The notes under the pieces: generated by a model
What the model saw: only the letters and a program-made list of their open reading frames with translations
Database searches by the model: none
What the model was told of the DNA's origin: nothing
Origin: Parahoeflea olei
GTDB taxonomy: Bacteria > Pseudomonadota > Alphaproteobacteria > Rhizobiales > Rhizobiaceae
Length of the DNA: 64,000 nt
Direction: 5' to 3'
Assembly: GCF_001703635.1 (NCBI RefSeq)
Contig: NZ_LQZT01000049.1
Coordinates: 156,389-220,388, forward strand
Shown: positions 62,879 through 64,000 of the stretch, piece after piece
Position numbering within the stretch: the stretch's first letter is position 1
Layout of the letters: each line of letters starts with the position of its first letter
Position numbers and translations under genes: made by a program

Positions 62879-63304
62879 TCAGGCCGAGAGCTGTTTTTCG
62901 GGCGCGGGTTCGTTGAAGGCCCATTCGAGGCCGAAGGGATCGCGTACGCGGCCGAACCGGTCGCCCCAGAATTCAAGCTTGAACGGCGACAGCACCTCGC
63001 AGCCGGCCTCGACCGCGCGGGTCCACCACAGGTCGCCGTCGGCGATCACCAGTTGCAGGGTGAACTGATTGCCCGCCGAGGGCAGGCTGCCGTGTTCGGG
63101 AAACGGGTCCATCAGCATCATCAGGCCGCCATTGATCTCGATGGAGACGTTGAGGACGCGTCCGTCCTCGCTGCGGGTGATCTGGCCGCGCGGCACGGCG
63201 CCGAAGGCGCGGGCATAGAATTCGATCGCCTTGTCGACACCGTCGACCGTGGCATAGGGAATCACGCCGTGCATCAGGCGCTTGTACTCATTGGACGGGC
63301 TCAT
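62879..63304 (-). CDS. VOC family (glyoxalase/PhnB-like) protein
   Basis: A 141-residue vicinal oxygen chelate fold protein with two beta-alpha-beta-beta-beta halves; VIPYATVDGVDKAIEFYARA and FWGDRFGRVRDPFGLEWAF are the conserved ends. The metal-ligand positions are only partly conserved, as in PhnB-like members, so catalysis is uncertain. The start overlaps the TetR gene end by 17 bases, strong evidence for an operon. Confidence 0.87.
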   Translation of the reverse strand: MSPSNEYKRLMHGVIPYATVDGVDKAIEFYARAFGAVPRGQITRSEDGRVLNVSIEINGGLMMLMDPFPEHGSLPSAGNQFTLQLVIADGDLWWTRAVEAGCEVLSPFKLEFWGDRFGRVRDPFGLEWAFNEPAPEKQLSA

Positions 63305-63917
63305 CTGTGTCCTCCCGGGGGTGAGAAAAAATCAGCGTCACGTAGCGGATCAGGTGGTCGACGCTGTCGCGGGCGAGCGCCACGGAATTGCCGGCCTTGG
63401 CCAGGACGAAAGCGCCCTGCAGCACCGCTTGCGTGTGCAGCGCCAGGCTTTCCGGGGTGAACCCGGTGACGCCGCGCGCCTCCATCGCCGCGCGGATATC
63501 GGCCGTCAGCGTCATCGCATGGCCGGAAATCGCGGCATGGCAGGCATCGCGGATCGCCGGTGCGCTGTCATAGACCTCCTGCACCATGGTGCCGGCCAGG
63601 CAGGTGATCTCGTCCAACTCGCCCGCTCCGAGCAGGTCCCGGCGGAAGCGCAGATAGGCGAGCAGCCGCTCATAGGGATCGTCGGGCGCATGGTAGGGGG
63701 CTCCGGCAAACATCGCCGACGTGGTCTCGGCCCAGAAATCGGCTGCCGCCACGCCGAGCGCTTCCTTGCTCCTGAAATGGTGGAAGAAGGCACCCTTGGT
63801 CACGCCGGCCCGCGCGCACAGGTCATCCACGGTCGTGGCGGCGTAGCCCTTGGCGCGGATGACGTCGCGAGCGGCTTCGAGCAGGCGGGTGCGGGCGGTG
63901 GCGGTGCGGGGTGCCAT
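63288..63917 (-). CDS. TetR family transcriptional regulator
   Basis: A 209-residue repressor with an N-terminal helix-turn-helix (TTVDDLCARAGVTKGAFFHHF, about 27-47) and a variable ligand domain with a TetR_C-like end. It heads a three-gene unit with the VOC and DUF1428 genes and probably controls it. AAGGAG stands before ATG 63917. Upstream, ACATACCAACTA (63938-63949) resembles one half of the CATACCnACT-type operators of TetR repressors, but its partner half is not conserved. Confidence 0.88.
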   Translation of the reverse strand: MAPRTATARTRLLEAARDVIRAKGYAATTVDDLCARAGVTKGAFFHHFRSKEALGVAAADFWAETTSAMFAGAPYHAPDDPYERLLAYLRFRRDLLGAGELDEITCLAGTMVQEVYDSAPAIRDACHAAISGHAMTLTADIRAAMEARGVTGFTPESLALHTQAVLQGAFVLAKAGNSVALARDSVDHLIRYVTLIFSHPREDTDEPVQ

Positions 63918-64000
63918 GAAAACTCCTTGGGCAAGAACATACCAACTAAAGCGTGTCGCATCTATTGTGCCTCATAGCCTGCAGCCTTGAAGAAGTTTCG

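Overview
The window reads as chromosomal DNA of a GC-rich alphaproteobacterium of the order Hyphomicrobiales, most likely a Rhizobiaceae or Hoeflea-like marine relative. The reasons are gene order (fabF-mltG-yicC-gmk, lptF-lptG-lptD-surA-pdxA-rsmA, uvrC-pgsA-moaD-moaE, and purN-purM diverging from a CDP-alcohol transferase, a PerM-type permease, hdaA, ppk and ppx), an Omp25/RopB-like outer membrane protein, and frequent GTG or TTG starts. The assignment rests on gene content and order only. No rRNA, tRNA, CRISPR array, transposase or integrase was recognised.

Layout. 1-3.1 kb: the end of fabF, then mltG, yicC and gmk on the plus strand. 3.2-12 kb: a minus-strand block for LPS export (lptF, lptG, lptD), periplasmic folding (surA), vitamin B6 (pdxA), rRNA methylation (rsmA) and a PLP-dependent dehydratase. 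12.3-14.3 kb: pepA and holC. 14.3-18.4 kb: two tandem cytosolic PAS-PAS chemoreceptors. 18.9-24.1 kb: a MacA/MacB-like efflux set and an ABC-F ATPase. 24.2-32 kb: an accessory stretch with a low-complexity secreted protein, a GST, a LysE-like protein, ndk, a 466-residue unknown protein followed by a second copy of the ndk 3' end, a secreted alpha/beta hydrolase facing a membrane-bound AraC regulator, and a GFA-type protein. 32-40.8 kb: ung, moaE, moaD, pgsA, uvrC, cupin, SDR, Ca2+/Na+ antiporter, beta-barrel protein, dgkA and a second GST. 40.9-49.6 kb: RNase T2, a diguanylate cyclase, rlmJ, a molybdopterin oxidoreductase with a CYTH protein, an SDR and the ohrR/ohr peroxide switch. 49.7-53.8 kb: a cyclopropane synthase and an unusual set of a 90-residue protein, a JmjC oxygenase and a class III aminotransferase. 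54.1-62.4 kb: purine synthesis, phospholipid head-group transfer, a permease, regulatory inactivation of DnaA, and polyphosphate synthesis and breakdown. 62.4-64 kb: a TetR-VOC-DUF1428 operon.

Most genes are ordinary housekeeping genes. The observations most worth a second look are: (i) the 90-residue protein, Fe(II)/2-oxoglutarate oxygenase and aminomutase-like enzyme, which resemble a small modification pathway; (ii) two places where the 3' end of a gene appears again beyond an intervening gene (ndk at 27.3/29.0 kb; the molybdopterin oxidoreductase at 46.9/47.6 kb), possible insertion scars; (iii) a 20-bp motif shared upstream of the two chemoreceptor paralogues; and (iv) an RNase T2 with Gln in place of its catalytic Glu.
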